DNA of 64,000 bases from Rhodanobacteraceae bacterium. GTDB taxonomy: Bacteria; Pseudomonadota; Gammaproteobacteria; Xanthomonadales; SZUA-5. The translations under genes and the position numbers were made by a program. The stretch is from positions 1 to 64,000 of the forward strand of contig JACKOW010000010.1 in assembly GCA_024234055.1 (NCBI GenBank). The letters run 5' to 3'. Below, one piece after another: positions 50,781-58,096 of the stretch. Under the pieces are notes generated by a model that saw only the letters and a list, made by a program, of their open reading frames with translations, was not told where the DNA came from and did no database searches. How positions within the stretch are numbered: position 1 is the first letter of the stretch; each line of letters opens with the position of its first letter.

Positions 50781-51192
50781 CCTGGAAACCTCAGTTGGAC
50801 GGGGCAGAGTGTGCGGTTGTGGGGGTGCAAGGGCCAGGCGCAATGAGGAGGAATAGCTGGCTCTTCCGACGAGTTGCAACGCCGCCATGCGCCGCCACAA
50901 CCGTGCAATCTGCCCTGTAGCGAACTCAGCCGCTGGGTGAACGCGCCCAGCAGCGCCATGGCCCTGAGAATCAAGATGCTATGCGTGCCGAGAAGCGGTC
51001 AGCTGAGGTTTCCAGGGTCATTGCCAGCAGACGGGTGAGCCAGGCGTGGATTCTCCACTATCGGGCGCGTCGACGCTAAGGTCCGGGCGTTGCTCGCCAG
51101 GCTGCGGCGCACCAGAGCAGCTGACGGCGATCATGTTGCAGTCGCGGATCAGGCGTTAAGCTGGGAATGTCGCAAACGGAAGGGAGAAGGCC
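50781..51192. other. Divergent intergenic region gspE / universal stress gene
   Basis: 412 bp without a convincing gene on either strand, and, unusually for this window, without a recognised repeat. It should contain the promoters of both flanking genes; I could not identify a clear -35/-10 pair. The only strong signal is the AAGGGAGAAGG ribosome-binding site before the stress-protein ATG. Confidence 0.5.
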
Positions 51193-51627
51193 ATGAACAG
51201 TCCCATTCTCGTTGGATTCGATGGCAGCGATGGTGCCGAGCGCGCGCTGGCCTTTGCCGTGGCTCAGGCCCGTAGGGGCCAATGCGCCCTGCGACTGGTG
51301 GCGGTGGTCGAATGGCAGTTCTTCGGCGTGCAGAACCCGATGGAACTGGCCGCGGTGGAGGAAAACGTCGGCGCCGACATCGAGCGCTATCGCAGCGAAG
51401 TGCTGGGGCCCCGTTGCAACACCTTGCGCGCTGAAGGCATCGAAGCCAGTTTCGAGGTTGCCACCGGCGCGGTGGTACCGGCGCTGGAAAATGCGGCCGA
51501 AGACTGCGGCGCCGGACACATCGTCGTCGGCCGCCGCGGCCGTTCGCGCCTGAGCAAACTGCTGCTTGGCAGCGTCTCCAGCGCGCTGGTTCAATCGGCC
51601 TCGGTGCCGGTCACGGTGGTGCCCTGA
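51193..51627 (+). CDS. Universal stress protein (UspA family)
   Basis: A 144-residue single-domain Usp. It opens with ILVGFDGSDGAERALAFAV and carries the ATP-binding signature GAGHIVVGRRGRSRLSKLLLGSVSSALVQSASVPVTVV, matching G-2x-G-9x-G(S/T), so it probably binds ATP. Such proteins accumulate under stress and modulate survival by unclear means. AAGGGAGAAGG gives a strong ribosome-binding site. It interrupts the type II secretion genes on the opposite strand and is followed 20 bp later by a TIR-bounded element. Confidence 0.92.
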   Translation: MNSPILVGFDGSDGAERALAFAVAQARRGQCALRLVAVVEWQFFGVQNPMELAAVEENVGADIERYRSEVLGPRCNTLRAEGIEASFEVATGAVVPALENAAEDCGAGHIVVGRRGRSRLSKLLLGSVSSALVQSASVPVTVVP

Positions 51628-51647
51628 AGCCGAGAGAGTAGGTCACC

Positions 51648-51897
51648 TAGCCCGCATTTCTCACACCTGCGCGAGCAGATGCCCCCAATCTTCTAGTGAC
51701 AAAAGGCGATTCCGAGGCGCGCAGCAGTCACAGAGTGTTTGGCTGCATCTGCCCGCTTTGCGGACCTCGCTGGTTCTTTGCGACTATCGCTGCGTTGCTC
51801 CTCCTCGCAATGGAATCACCATTCCTCGTCGTCGCGCCTTGCGCTAGTCGCAAAGCCCTGCGCGATCTTCCGCAACAGGTGTGAGAAATGCGGGCTA
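51648..51897. mobile_element. TIR-bounded ~250-bp element, copy 2
   Basis: 250 bp. Left end TAGCCCGCATTTCTCACACC (51648–51667, continuing TG) is matched perfectly in inverted form at the right end (51876–51897). Internal hairpins: CTTTGCGACTA (51776–51786) with TAGTCGCAAAG (51845–51855), and GGAAT–CACC–ATTCC (51812–51825). Flanked on both sides by C/G, making CTAG at each end. No protein-coding frame of note. Its right ~150 bp is nearly identical to copy 3 in inverted orientation. Confidence 0.88.
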
Positions 51898-51942
51898 GCC
51901 CCGCAGGGGCTACGTGACAAGGGTGCTGCCTAGAACACAGGT

Positions 51943-52199
51943 TCACGCGGAGACGCGGAGCCCGCGGAGAAAAGCGGGGGGCAGGGGGCACGGGGCAGGG
52001 GACCCACGTCGCGGCATGGTCAGATCATGCGTCGAGGTTGGACCCCTGCCCCTTCTCTTCATGACAGATAAATCAATGACCTGCGGCATATTTGCTGGAA
52101 GCGGACTCTGTCCGCAATCTGGGCCGCCATCGCCGACAAAGTCCCCTCGAAATTGACGACGACTTGCCCTTCTCCGCGTTCTCCGCGCCTCCGCGTGAG
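51943..52199. repeat. Composite element with inverted CGCGGAGA arms
   Basis: Left arm 51943–51973: TCACGCGGAGACGCGGAGCC then CGCGGAGAA. Right arm 52167–52199: CTTCTCCGCGTTCTCCGCGC then CTCCGCGTGA, the inverse of the left. The interior contains GGGGGCAGGGGGCACGGGGC (51975–52000), GACCCCTGCCCC, and GCGGACTCTGTCCGCAATC. A REP half (GCGGACGAAGTCCGCCCCCA, 52241–52259) follows before the gspD stop. Confidence 0.85.
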
Positions 52200-52271
52200 A
52201 CAGGCGGTTCAGGCAAGTGGTCACGAGCGCCCAATCGCGGACGAAGTCCGCCCCCACAGAGGCTTGGCGGC

Positions 52272-54494
52272 TCAGCGGCCGGCCGGCGGCGGTTCGGCGG
52301 CGGGCATGCCCTTCTTGAGGAAGTCCTCGTACTGGGGCAACACCGGGATCTGGTCCTTGCGGATCAGACCATCGCTTTCTTCCCGGGAACGCAGCTGCTC
52401 GGAGCGGATGTAGTTGTATTTCTCGCTGCTGATCGAGGCTTCCATGATGCCGTCGCGGGCGATCGTGGGCTTGAGGAAGACCAGCAGATTGCGGCGCTCC
52501 TTGGTGGTGCTGCGGCTCTTGAACAGATTGCCGAGCAGCGGGATATCGCCCAGACCCGGCACCTTCTGCACCGACTCGCGCAGCTCCTCGCTGGTCAGGC
52601 CGCCGAGCACCAGCAGGCCGCCGTCGGGTACCAGCACGCGGGTGCTGAGCTTGCGGTTGTTGGTGATCAGATCGACCGCGCCGGCGGTGTTGGGCGCCAG
52701 ACTGGAGGCTTCCAGATCGATGTCGATGATGACCGAATCGCCCTCGTTGATATGCGGGGTCACGCGCAGCTTCAGCCCGACTTCCTTGCGGTCGATGGTC
52801 TGGAAGGGATTGACCACGCCGCTCTGGTTGCTGCCGCTGGAGGTGTTGGCACCGGTGGAAGCGTACTGGCCGGTGAGGAAGGGCACTTCCTGGCCCACGC
52901 TCAGGATCGCTTCCTGATGATCCAGCGTGATCGTCGACGGCGTCGACAGGATGTTGGTGTTGGTGTTGCCGGTCAGGGCCTTGGCCAGCGCGCCGATGCG
53001 CACGAACTCGTTGTCGGTGCCGGGCAAGGTGGCGGTGCCGACGATGTAGCCGATATTGAGGCCACTGGAAGCACCCAGCAGGCGCGGATCCTGACTGACA
53101 CCGAAGATGCCGCCGGTGCCGCTGCTGCCCTGGAAATTGGTGCCGCCGATGAAGCCGCGATCGGTGAAATCGTCGGTGGTGGCCTGCCACTGGATGCCGA
53201 GCTCGCGCGCGGTCTGGTCATTGACCTCGGCGACGATGGCCTCGATCAGCACCTGGGCGCGACGGATGTCGAGCTGGCGGATGACATTGCGCAGTTCGCG
53301 GGTGACCGCCGGTGGCGCGGTGATGATCAGCGCGTTGGTGTCCTTGTGGGCGCGGATGAAGCTGGTGCTCTCACCTTCCTTGCCGGCCGCCGCCTGCTGA
53401 CCGAGCATGCTCGACAGCGAGGCTTCCAGAATCGGCACCATCTCGGCGGCATCGGCGTAGCGCAGGTACACCACCTGGGTGGAATCGCCCTCGCCCAGCG
53501 GCGTATCCAGATTGGCGACCAGCGCCTTCAGACGCAGACGCCGACCCTTGTCGCCAGCAATCAGCACTGAATTGGTGCGTTCGTCGGCGGCGATCTTGTT
53601 GCCCGCAGCATCGTTCGCCGGTTGCAGCAGCGTCAGCGTGCGCACCACTTCCGAGGCATTGGCGTGGCTCAGCGGGACCACATCGATCTCGCTCTCGCTG
53701 GCCTGATCCAGGCGGCGGATGATGCTTTCGATACGGGCGACATTGCCGGCGCGGTCGGTGATGATCAGGCTCGATGAACTCGGGTGCGGGATCAGGTTGG
53801 CACCCTGCGGCAGCAAGGGTCGCAGCGCCTGGGCCATGTCGGCCGGGGTCACGTGCTTGACGGTGATGACCCGGGTGACCAGGGCATCGCTGTTGCCGGC
53901 ATCGATGCCGCCGTCCTGACCAGCCACCGTTTCCGGGACGATCTTGATGATCTTGCCCGCCTGCACCGCGGCAAATCCATTCACGCGCAGCACCGACAGG
54001 AACACCTCGTAGAGCTCGTCCTCGCCCATTGGCGACTGCGAGATCACCGTGACCTTGCCGGTCACGCGCGGATCGACGACGAAGTTCTTGCCGGTGGCTT
54101 CAGACACCAGGCCGATGAAGCTGTTGATGTCGGCATCCTTCAGGTTCAGCACCTGAGTGCCCGGCTGCGCCGGCGCCGGCTCGCCGGCGTCGTAGGCGGG
54201 CGATTGGGCAAAGGTGGGGGCCGTCGCGAAGATCGCAGCAGCCGCCAGCATTCGAGCAAAACGTAAGACGTCAAACGTCAATTTGGTGGCTCCAGACTTC
54301 GCGCTGTGCAGTGGAGCCGAGGATTCCCGAGCGCAGCGCGGCGCGCAAGAAGTCGGAACATGTTGAGCATCCATGGCAGTAGCTCCCTGCTCTTCTTGTT
54401 GACGTTTTACGTTTGACGTTTTACATCCACCATCGGGCCCCGCAATTCGCGCACCCGAGGATTCACTGCGTGCAGCCCAGCCTGTCAGGTTCAT
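52272..54494 (-). CDS. gspD: Type II secretion secretin GspD
   Basis: Up to 740 residues from ATG 54494, which overlaps the gspC stop (ATGA). GspD forms the outer-membrane secretin ring. After a signal peptide (MLAAAAIFATAPTFAQ, about 82–97) come N0 (VLNLKDADINSFIGLVSEAT), the N1–N3 repeats (VITVKHVTPADMAQALRPLL; VVYLRYADAAEMVPILEASL) and the secretin core (NTNILSTPSTITLDHQEAIL, VGLKLRVTPHI, VPDGGLLVLGGL, VPGLGDIPLLGNLF). Residues about 24–79 are encoded by a composite repeat with ACGTCAA arms. ATG 54374, behind GGGAG, is a possible internal start, but it too lies before the repeat's end. Confidence 0.93.
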   Translation of the reverse strand: MNLTGWAARSESSGARIAGPDGGCKTSNVKRQQEEQGATAMDAQHVPTSCAPRCARESSAPLHSAKSGATKLTFDVLRFARMLAAAAIFATAPTFAQSPAYDAGEPAPAQPGTQVLNLKDADINSFIGLVSEATGKNFVVDPRVTGKVTVISQSPMGEDELYEVFLSVLRVNGFAAVQAGKIIKIVPETVAGQDGGIDAGNSDALVTRVITVKHVTPADMAQALRPLLPQGANLIPHPSSSSLIITDRAGNVARIESIIRRLDQASESEIDVVPLSHANASEVVRTLTLLQPANDAAGNKIAADERTNSVLIAGDKGRRLRLKALVANLDTPLGEGDSTQVVYLRYADAAEMVPILEASLSSMLGQQAAAGKEGESTSFIRAHKDTNALIITAPPAVTRELRNVIRQLDIRRAQVLIEAIVAEVNDQTARELGIQWQATTDDFTDRGFIGGTNFQGSSGTGGIFGVSQDPRLLGASSGLNIGYIVGTATLPGTDNEFVRIGALAKALTGNTNTNILSTPSTITLDHQEAILSVGQEVPFLTGQYASTGANTSSGSNQSGVVNPFQTIDRKEVGLKLRVTPHINEGDSVIIDIDLEASSLAPNTAGAVDLITNNRKLSTRVLVPDGGLLVLGGLTSEELRESVQKVPGLGDIPLLGNLFKSRSTTKERRNLLVFLKPTIARDGIMEASISSEKYNYIRSEQLRSREESDGLIRKDQIPVLPQYEDFLKKGMPAAEPPPAGR
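54258..54424. repeat. Composite element with inverted ACGTCAA/ACGTAAA arms, inside gspD
   Basis: Left arm 54258–54283 (AAAACGTAAGACGTCAAACG then TCAATT) and right arm 54399–54424 (TTGACGTTTTACGTTTGACG then TTTTAC) are inverses built from 7–8-bp ACGTMAA units. The interior holds no known module. The element lies between the start codon coupled to gspC and the hydrophobic core of the GspD signal peptide and keeps the frame open. Confidence 0.78.
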
Positions 54495-55417
54495 TGCGGC
54501 ATCCGTATTGCCGGCAGGGTCTTTTCCGCGCCGTCACGACGGACGGTCAGGGTCACGGCCCCAGCAGTTCTCAGGGATTCCAGCGTGGAGTAACCGGCTT
54601 CAATGCTGTCGAGGCGGCTACCGTTGACGGCGGTGACGATGTCGTCGGGCTGTAAGCCAGCTTCCGCCAGCTGCGCGCCGTAGGTATTGGAGCTGACTCG
54701 GAAGCCGGCGAGCTTGCCGTCGATCATCACCGGCAGCACGCTGAAGGACTTGGCGATGCTGCTGGGGTCGGCGATGGCCTGCTGGCGCACGGCCTCCCAG
54801 TCGATCGGCGCGGTCACCATGGCCATGGGATTGACGCTGCCCGGGGCCGAGGGCGTCAGCGCGTTCAGGCCGACCAGACCGTTGGCGCCGGGCGTGACCA
54901 CCGAGCGTGGATCGGGCTGGCGGCTGCTGCTCGCGGCCATGCCGGTCCCCGGCTGGCGCAGACGCAGCACCTCGATGCGGCCGGCGGCGTTCAGGACCAC
55001 CCGATCCGGGTAGATGGCCTGCACGTTGACGCCATTACCGAACTGGTCGCCAACCTTGTAGATCTTCTCGTTCTGCTGCTCGTCGGCAATGACGGCGCGC
55101 GCGAGTTGCTGATCATGATGCGAGTTAGTGCCGCGCAGCGTCAGCTTCAACGCGGTGTCCGGAGCATCGGCGTAGGCCCCGCCGGCCGGATCGACCACGC
55201 TGCCGAACAGCCGGAACTGCGCCAGCGACAAGCGCGAGTCGGCGCCGGTGATGGCGCCCTTGGCCGGCAACTCCGGCACATATTCGGTGTCCGGGGTGAG
55301 CCATTGCCACAGCAGCCGGGTCACGCTGAGCAGCATCCACAGCGCCGCCAGTGCAATGACCAGCGCCGGCAGCCAGCGGCTCGTGGTCAGTCGCGGCAGG
55401 CTGAGGACAGCGCTCAT
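54491..55417 (-). CDS. gspC: Type II secretion inner-membrane protein GspC
   Basis: A 308-residue protein linking the inner-membrane platform to the secretin. A short cytoplasmic start is followed by one transmembrane helix (about 15–38). The homology-region domain is at about 60–155 (LSLAQFRLFGSV, LKLTLRGTNSHHDQQLARAV, KIYKVGDQFGNGVNVQAIYP, RVVLNAAGRIEVLRL). A PDZ domain occupies the C-terminal third (FRVSSNTYGAQLAEAGLQPD, DIVTAVNGSRLDS). Its start lies 3 bp after the rhlB stop and its stop overlaps the gspD start, so rhlB–gspC–gspD form one transcription unit. Confidence 0.92.
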   Translation of the reverse strand: MSAVLSLPRLTTSRWLPALVIALAALWMLLSVTRLLWQWLTPDTEYVPELPAKGAITGADSRLSLAQFRLFGSVVDPAGGAYADAPDTALKLTLRGTNSHHDQQLARAVIADEQQNEKIYKVGDQFGNGVNVQAIYPDRVVLNAAGRIEVLRLRQPGTGMAASSSRQPDPRSVVTPGANGLVGLNALTPSAPGSVNPMAMVTAPIDWEAVRQQAIADPSSIAKSFSVLPVMIDGKLAGFRVSSNTYGAQLAEAGLQPDDIVTAVNGSRLDSIEAGYSTLESLRTAGAVTLTVRRDGAEKTLPAIRMPQ

Positions 55418-55420
55418 GGC

Positions 55421-56809
55421 TCAGGACTCGCTGCTGCGGTCTGCAGTCGGCGTTGCCGCAGGCGCAGCACTGGCGCCCTCGGCCGCGGCCGGTTTGGGGC
55501 CGCGCCGGGAACCGCCGCCGGAACCGCTGCGGCCACGACCGCCGTCACGACTCTTGCCACCGCTGCGGCCACCGTCGCGACGCGGCCCACCGGGCTTGCC
55601 GGAACCGCGCGGCCGGGTCATCTTCAGCGGCGGCACATCGGCCAGCAACTCGTTGGTGATCGGTTCCACCGGGATGCGCTGGCCGATGAAGGCCTCGATA
55701 TCCGGCAGCCCGATGGCGTAGCGCTCGCAGGCGAAACTGATGGCATCGCCACTGGCACCGAAGCGGGCCGTTCGGCCGATGCGGTGCACGTAGTCCTCGG
55801 CGTCCTGCGGCAGATCGTAGTTGAAGACGTGGCTGACATCCGGGATGTGCAGGCCGCGCGCGGCGACATCGGTCGCGACCAGGATCGCCACCTCGCTGCG
55901 CTGGAAGCGTCCCAGCAGCGATTGCCGCTTGTGCTGCGGCACATCGCCGGACAGGATCGCACTGGGCAAGCCGTGCTTCTCAAGACGCTCGTGGATCTGC
56001 TCGGCCGCGAACTTGGTGTTGACGAAGACGATGGTGCGCGGAGCGTCCATGCGCGACAGCAGACCCAGCAGCAGCGGCAGCTTCTCGTCGGTGGCCGGGA
56101 AGTACACGCACTGACTGACGCGCGCGGTGGTCACCGTGTCGGTTTCCACCTTCAGCGTCTTCGGGCTGTTCATGTGCTCGTAGGCCAGCTCCAGCACGCG
56201 GTGCGAGAGCGTGGCCGAGAACAGCAGGCCCTGACGTTCGGCGGGCGGCGGCATCTTGCGCATCAGATAGCGGATGTCCTTGATGAAACCGAGATCGAAC
56301 ATGCGATCGGCTTCGTCGAGCACCACCACCTCGATGGCCCGCAGGCTGAAAACGTGTTGCTTGAGATAATCCATCAAGCGACCTGGGGTACCGATCAGCA
56401 CATCGCAGCCTTCGGCAAACTGGGCGCGCTGCTTTTCATAATCGACACCGCCATAGACCAGCCCCAGGCGCAAACCGGTCTGACCGCCGAGCAGCACGGC
56501 ATCCTTGTGAATCTGGATGGCCAACTCGCGGGTCGGGGCCAGAATCACCGCGCGCGGATCCTGGATGCGACGCTCGGGGCGCGCCTCGGAGGTCAGCAGC
56601 CTCTGCATCAGGGTGACCAGAAAGGCCGCGGTCTTGCCGGTACCGGTCTGGGCCTGACCGGCGACATCCAGATGTTTGAGCGTTTCGGGGAGCGTCAGCG
56701 CCTGAATCGGCGTCAGGCGGGTAAAGCCGGCGTCGTGCAGGCCTTGAGACAGGGTCGGGTGCAAGCCCAGGCTGTCGAAATCGAGATCAGTCAGTGTGCG
56801 TTCGGTCAT
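55421..56809 (-). CDS. rhlB: ATP-dependent RNA helicase RhlB (DEAD-box)
   Basis: A 462-residue DEAD-box helicase, the RNA-unwinding partner of the RNase E degradosome. Motifs run in order: Q motif (FTRLTPIQA), I AQTGTGKTAAF, Ia PTRELAIQI, Ib TPGRLMDYL, II VVLDEADRMFDLGF, III SATLS, IV VFVNTK, V ATDVAARGLHIPDVSHV, VI HRIGRTARFG. The C-terminal 75 residues are a basic Gly/Arg/Ser-rich tail (RPRGSGKPGGPRRDGG) then an Ala/Pro stretch, probably for RNA or RNase E contact. It heads the rhlB–gspC–gspD unit and is divergent from trxA, with rho beyond, as in other gammaproteobacteria. Confidence 0.93.
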   Translation of the reverse strand: MTERTLTDLDFDSLGLHPTLSQGLHDAGFTRLTPIQALTLPETLKHLDVAGQAQTGTGKTAAFLVTLMQRLLTSEARPERRIQDPRAVILAPTRELAIQIHKDAVLLGGQTGLRLGLVYGGVDYEKQRAQFAEGCDVLIGTPGRLMDYLKQHVFSLRAIEVVVLDEADRMFDLGFIKDIRYLMRKMPPPAERQGLLFSATLSHRVLELAYEHMNSPKTLKVETDTVTTARVSQCVYFPATDEKLPLLLGLLSRMDAPRTIVFVNTKFAAEQIHERLEKHGLPSAILSGDVPQHKRQSLLGRFQRSEVAILVATDVAARGLHIPDVSHVFNYDLPQDAEDYVHRIGRTARFGASGDAISFACERYAIGLPDIEAFIGQRIPVEPITNELLADVPPLKMTRPRGSGKPGGPRRDGGRSGGKSRDGGRGRSGSGGGSRRGPKPAAAEGASAAPAATPTADRSSES

Positions 56810-56949
56810 CTATCCATGCAGTCCATGTCGTGAAGCCGACACTGCGCGCGGATCAGCGCGTCTGCATGCCGGCGTGGTCAGGCCTGTCGGAATGTGCCTC
56901 GACAAGGCCATGAAATCCTTTTCGATCAACACCTTGCCCCTATCCTCCT

Positions 56950-57061
56950 GGACTGCGTACAGTCCGCAAGTGGAACATCATGGGTTGAAAACGAACGAAG
57001 GAGTCACCACACTTCGCTCGCCCCAGCGAGCTTTGACGCTGGATCCGCCGATAGCGGATCC
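56950..57061. promoter_or_regulatory. Hairpins in the rhlB–trxA divergent region
   Basis: Two clear inverted repeats precede trxA. GGACTGCGTACAGTCC (56950–56965) is a perfect 16-bp palindrome, a possible regulator site. GGATCCGC–CGATA–GCGGATCC (57041–57061) is a 21-bp hairpin with 8-bp arms, 65 bp before the trxA GTG, and CTCGC–CCCA–GCGAG lies just before it. They may be an operator and leader-RNA stems; no U-tract follows. Confidence 0.5.
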
Positions 57062-57126
57062 ATCGCTGCAGACACTGGCCGGTGCGAGTTTATCCCAATA
57101 CACCCCTGTATAGCTGGAGTAGCGCA

Positions 57127-57453
57127 GTGAGCGAAGCCATTTCCCAACTGGGCAGCAGTGATTTCGATGCGTCGGTGTTGCAATCCGATATGCCGGTGCT
57201 GGTGGATTTCTGGGCCGAGTGGTGCGAACCGTGCAAACGCATGGATCCCTTGCTGAAGGAACTGGCGAGCGAACTCGAAGGCAAGGTCAAGGTGGCCAAG
57301 GTCAATGTCGAGGCCTTTCCTGCCATTGCCAACCAGTTTCGCGTGCGCGGCCTGCCGACTTTCATGATGTTCAAGAACGGCCAGGTGCATTCCACCCAGA
57401 TCGGCGCCATCAGCAAGAGCCAGCTGGCGCAGTTTGTGGCCAAGGCGATCTGA
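57127..57453 (+). CDS. trxA: Thioredoxin with CEPC active site
   Basis: A 108-residue cytoplasmic thioredoxin that reduces protein disulfides using electrons from thioredoxin reductase. VLVDFWAEWCEPCKRMDPLL holds the active site; C33-E34-P35-C36 replaces the usual CGPC. The cis-Pro loop RGLPTFMMFKNG and VAKVNVEAFPAIANQF are as expected. GTG 57127 is chosen: GGAG lies 8–9 nt upstream and the length then equals E. coli thioredoxin. It is upstream of rho (as in many gammaproteobacteria), but separated here by about 640 bp filled with two repeat elements. Confidence 0.92.
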   Translation: MSEAISQLGSSDFDASVLQSDMPVLVDFWAEWCEPCKRMDPLLKELASELEGKVKVAKVNVEAFPAIANQFRVRGLPTFMMFKNGQVHSTQIGAISKSQLAQFVAKAI

Positions 57454-57479
57454 GGCTGGTTGGTGCCGGGTGGCAGCGG

Positions 57480-57645
57480 GCAACTGGCAACTGGCGATCA
57501 GGGCGCGCTGCTTTGGCACTGAGGCAAAAGCCGTGCGCTCGTTCTGAGGGCCCTGCCTCGGCATCGGTGTCGCCTCTGCTGCCCTTTGCGACCCGCCATC
57601 TCACACCCGATGCGCGCTAATCGCTAGCCGCCAGTTGCCAGTTGC
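57480..57645. repeat. Composite element with inverted CAACTGG arms
   Basis: Left arm GCAACTGGCAACTGGC (57480–57495) and right arm GCCAGTTGCCAGTTGC (57630–57645) are exact inverses, each two copies of a 7-bp unit. The 134-bp interior has no module I recognise from the other composites. It lies just after trxA. Confidence 0.8.
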
Positions 57646-57657
57646 TGCTCTCAACGC

Positions 57658-57905
57658 TATCCCGCATTTCTCACACCTGTTGCGGAAGATCGCGCAGGGC
57701 TTTGCGACTAGCGCAAGGCGCGACGACGAGGAATGGTGATTCCATGGCGAGGAGGAGCAACGCAGCGATCGTCGCAAAGAACCAGCGAGGGCCGCAAAGC
57801 GGGCAGATGCAGCCGTACACTCTGCGTGTTGTGTGGCCACCGATTCGCCTTGCGCCACAACGGAATCGCGGCATCTGCACGCGCAGGTGTGAGAAATGCG
57901 GGCTA
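57658..57905. mobile_element. TIR-bounded ~250-bp element, copy 3
   Basis: 248 bp, inverted relative to copy 2. Left end TATCCCGCATTTCTCACACC has one mismatch to the inverted right end (57884–57905), which equals the copy 2 end. Its first ~150 bp (CTTTGCGACTAGCG, GGAATGGTGATTCC, GATCGTCGCAAAG, CGGGCAGATGCAGCC) align almost base for base with the inverted right part of copy 2; the remainder is more divergent. It lies between trxA and rho. Confidence 0.88.
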
Positions 57906-58096
57906 GACCTCGCCACATTCGGCATGCTAACTTTCCGGTCATCGCGCTCGCCGAACCCGGCTTGAGTGCTGTCTGCTCCGATATCCACGGCCCTCGATCG
58001 ACGCCCTGCGTCCGACTCGATGGCCTGATCGCGCGATCCGCGCAAACTCCGCGTCACTCCTAACGCCCAATCTCAAGGCGCCTCTCAGCAAATCCT

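Noticed and set aside
51728..51991. Short reading frames inside the ~250-bp elements (encoding ARISHTC-like peptides)
   Set aside because: The frames exist in both orientations, lack ribosome-binding sites and do not stay the same length between copies; they follow from the conserved inverted ends.
52092..53570. Long open frame antisense to gspD
   Set aside because: High-GC codon use opens antisense frames; the gspD frame has clear secretin domains and the antisense product resembles nothing.
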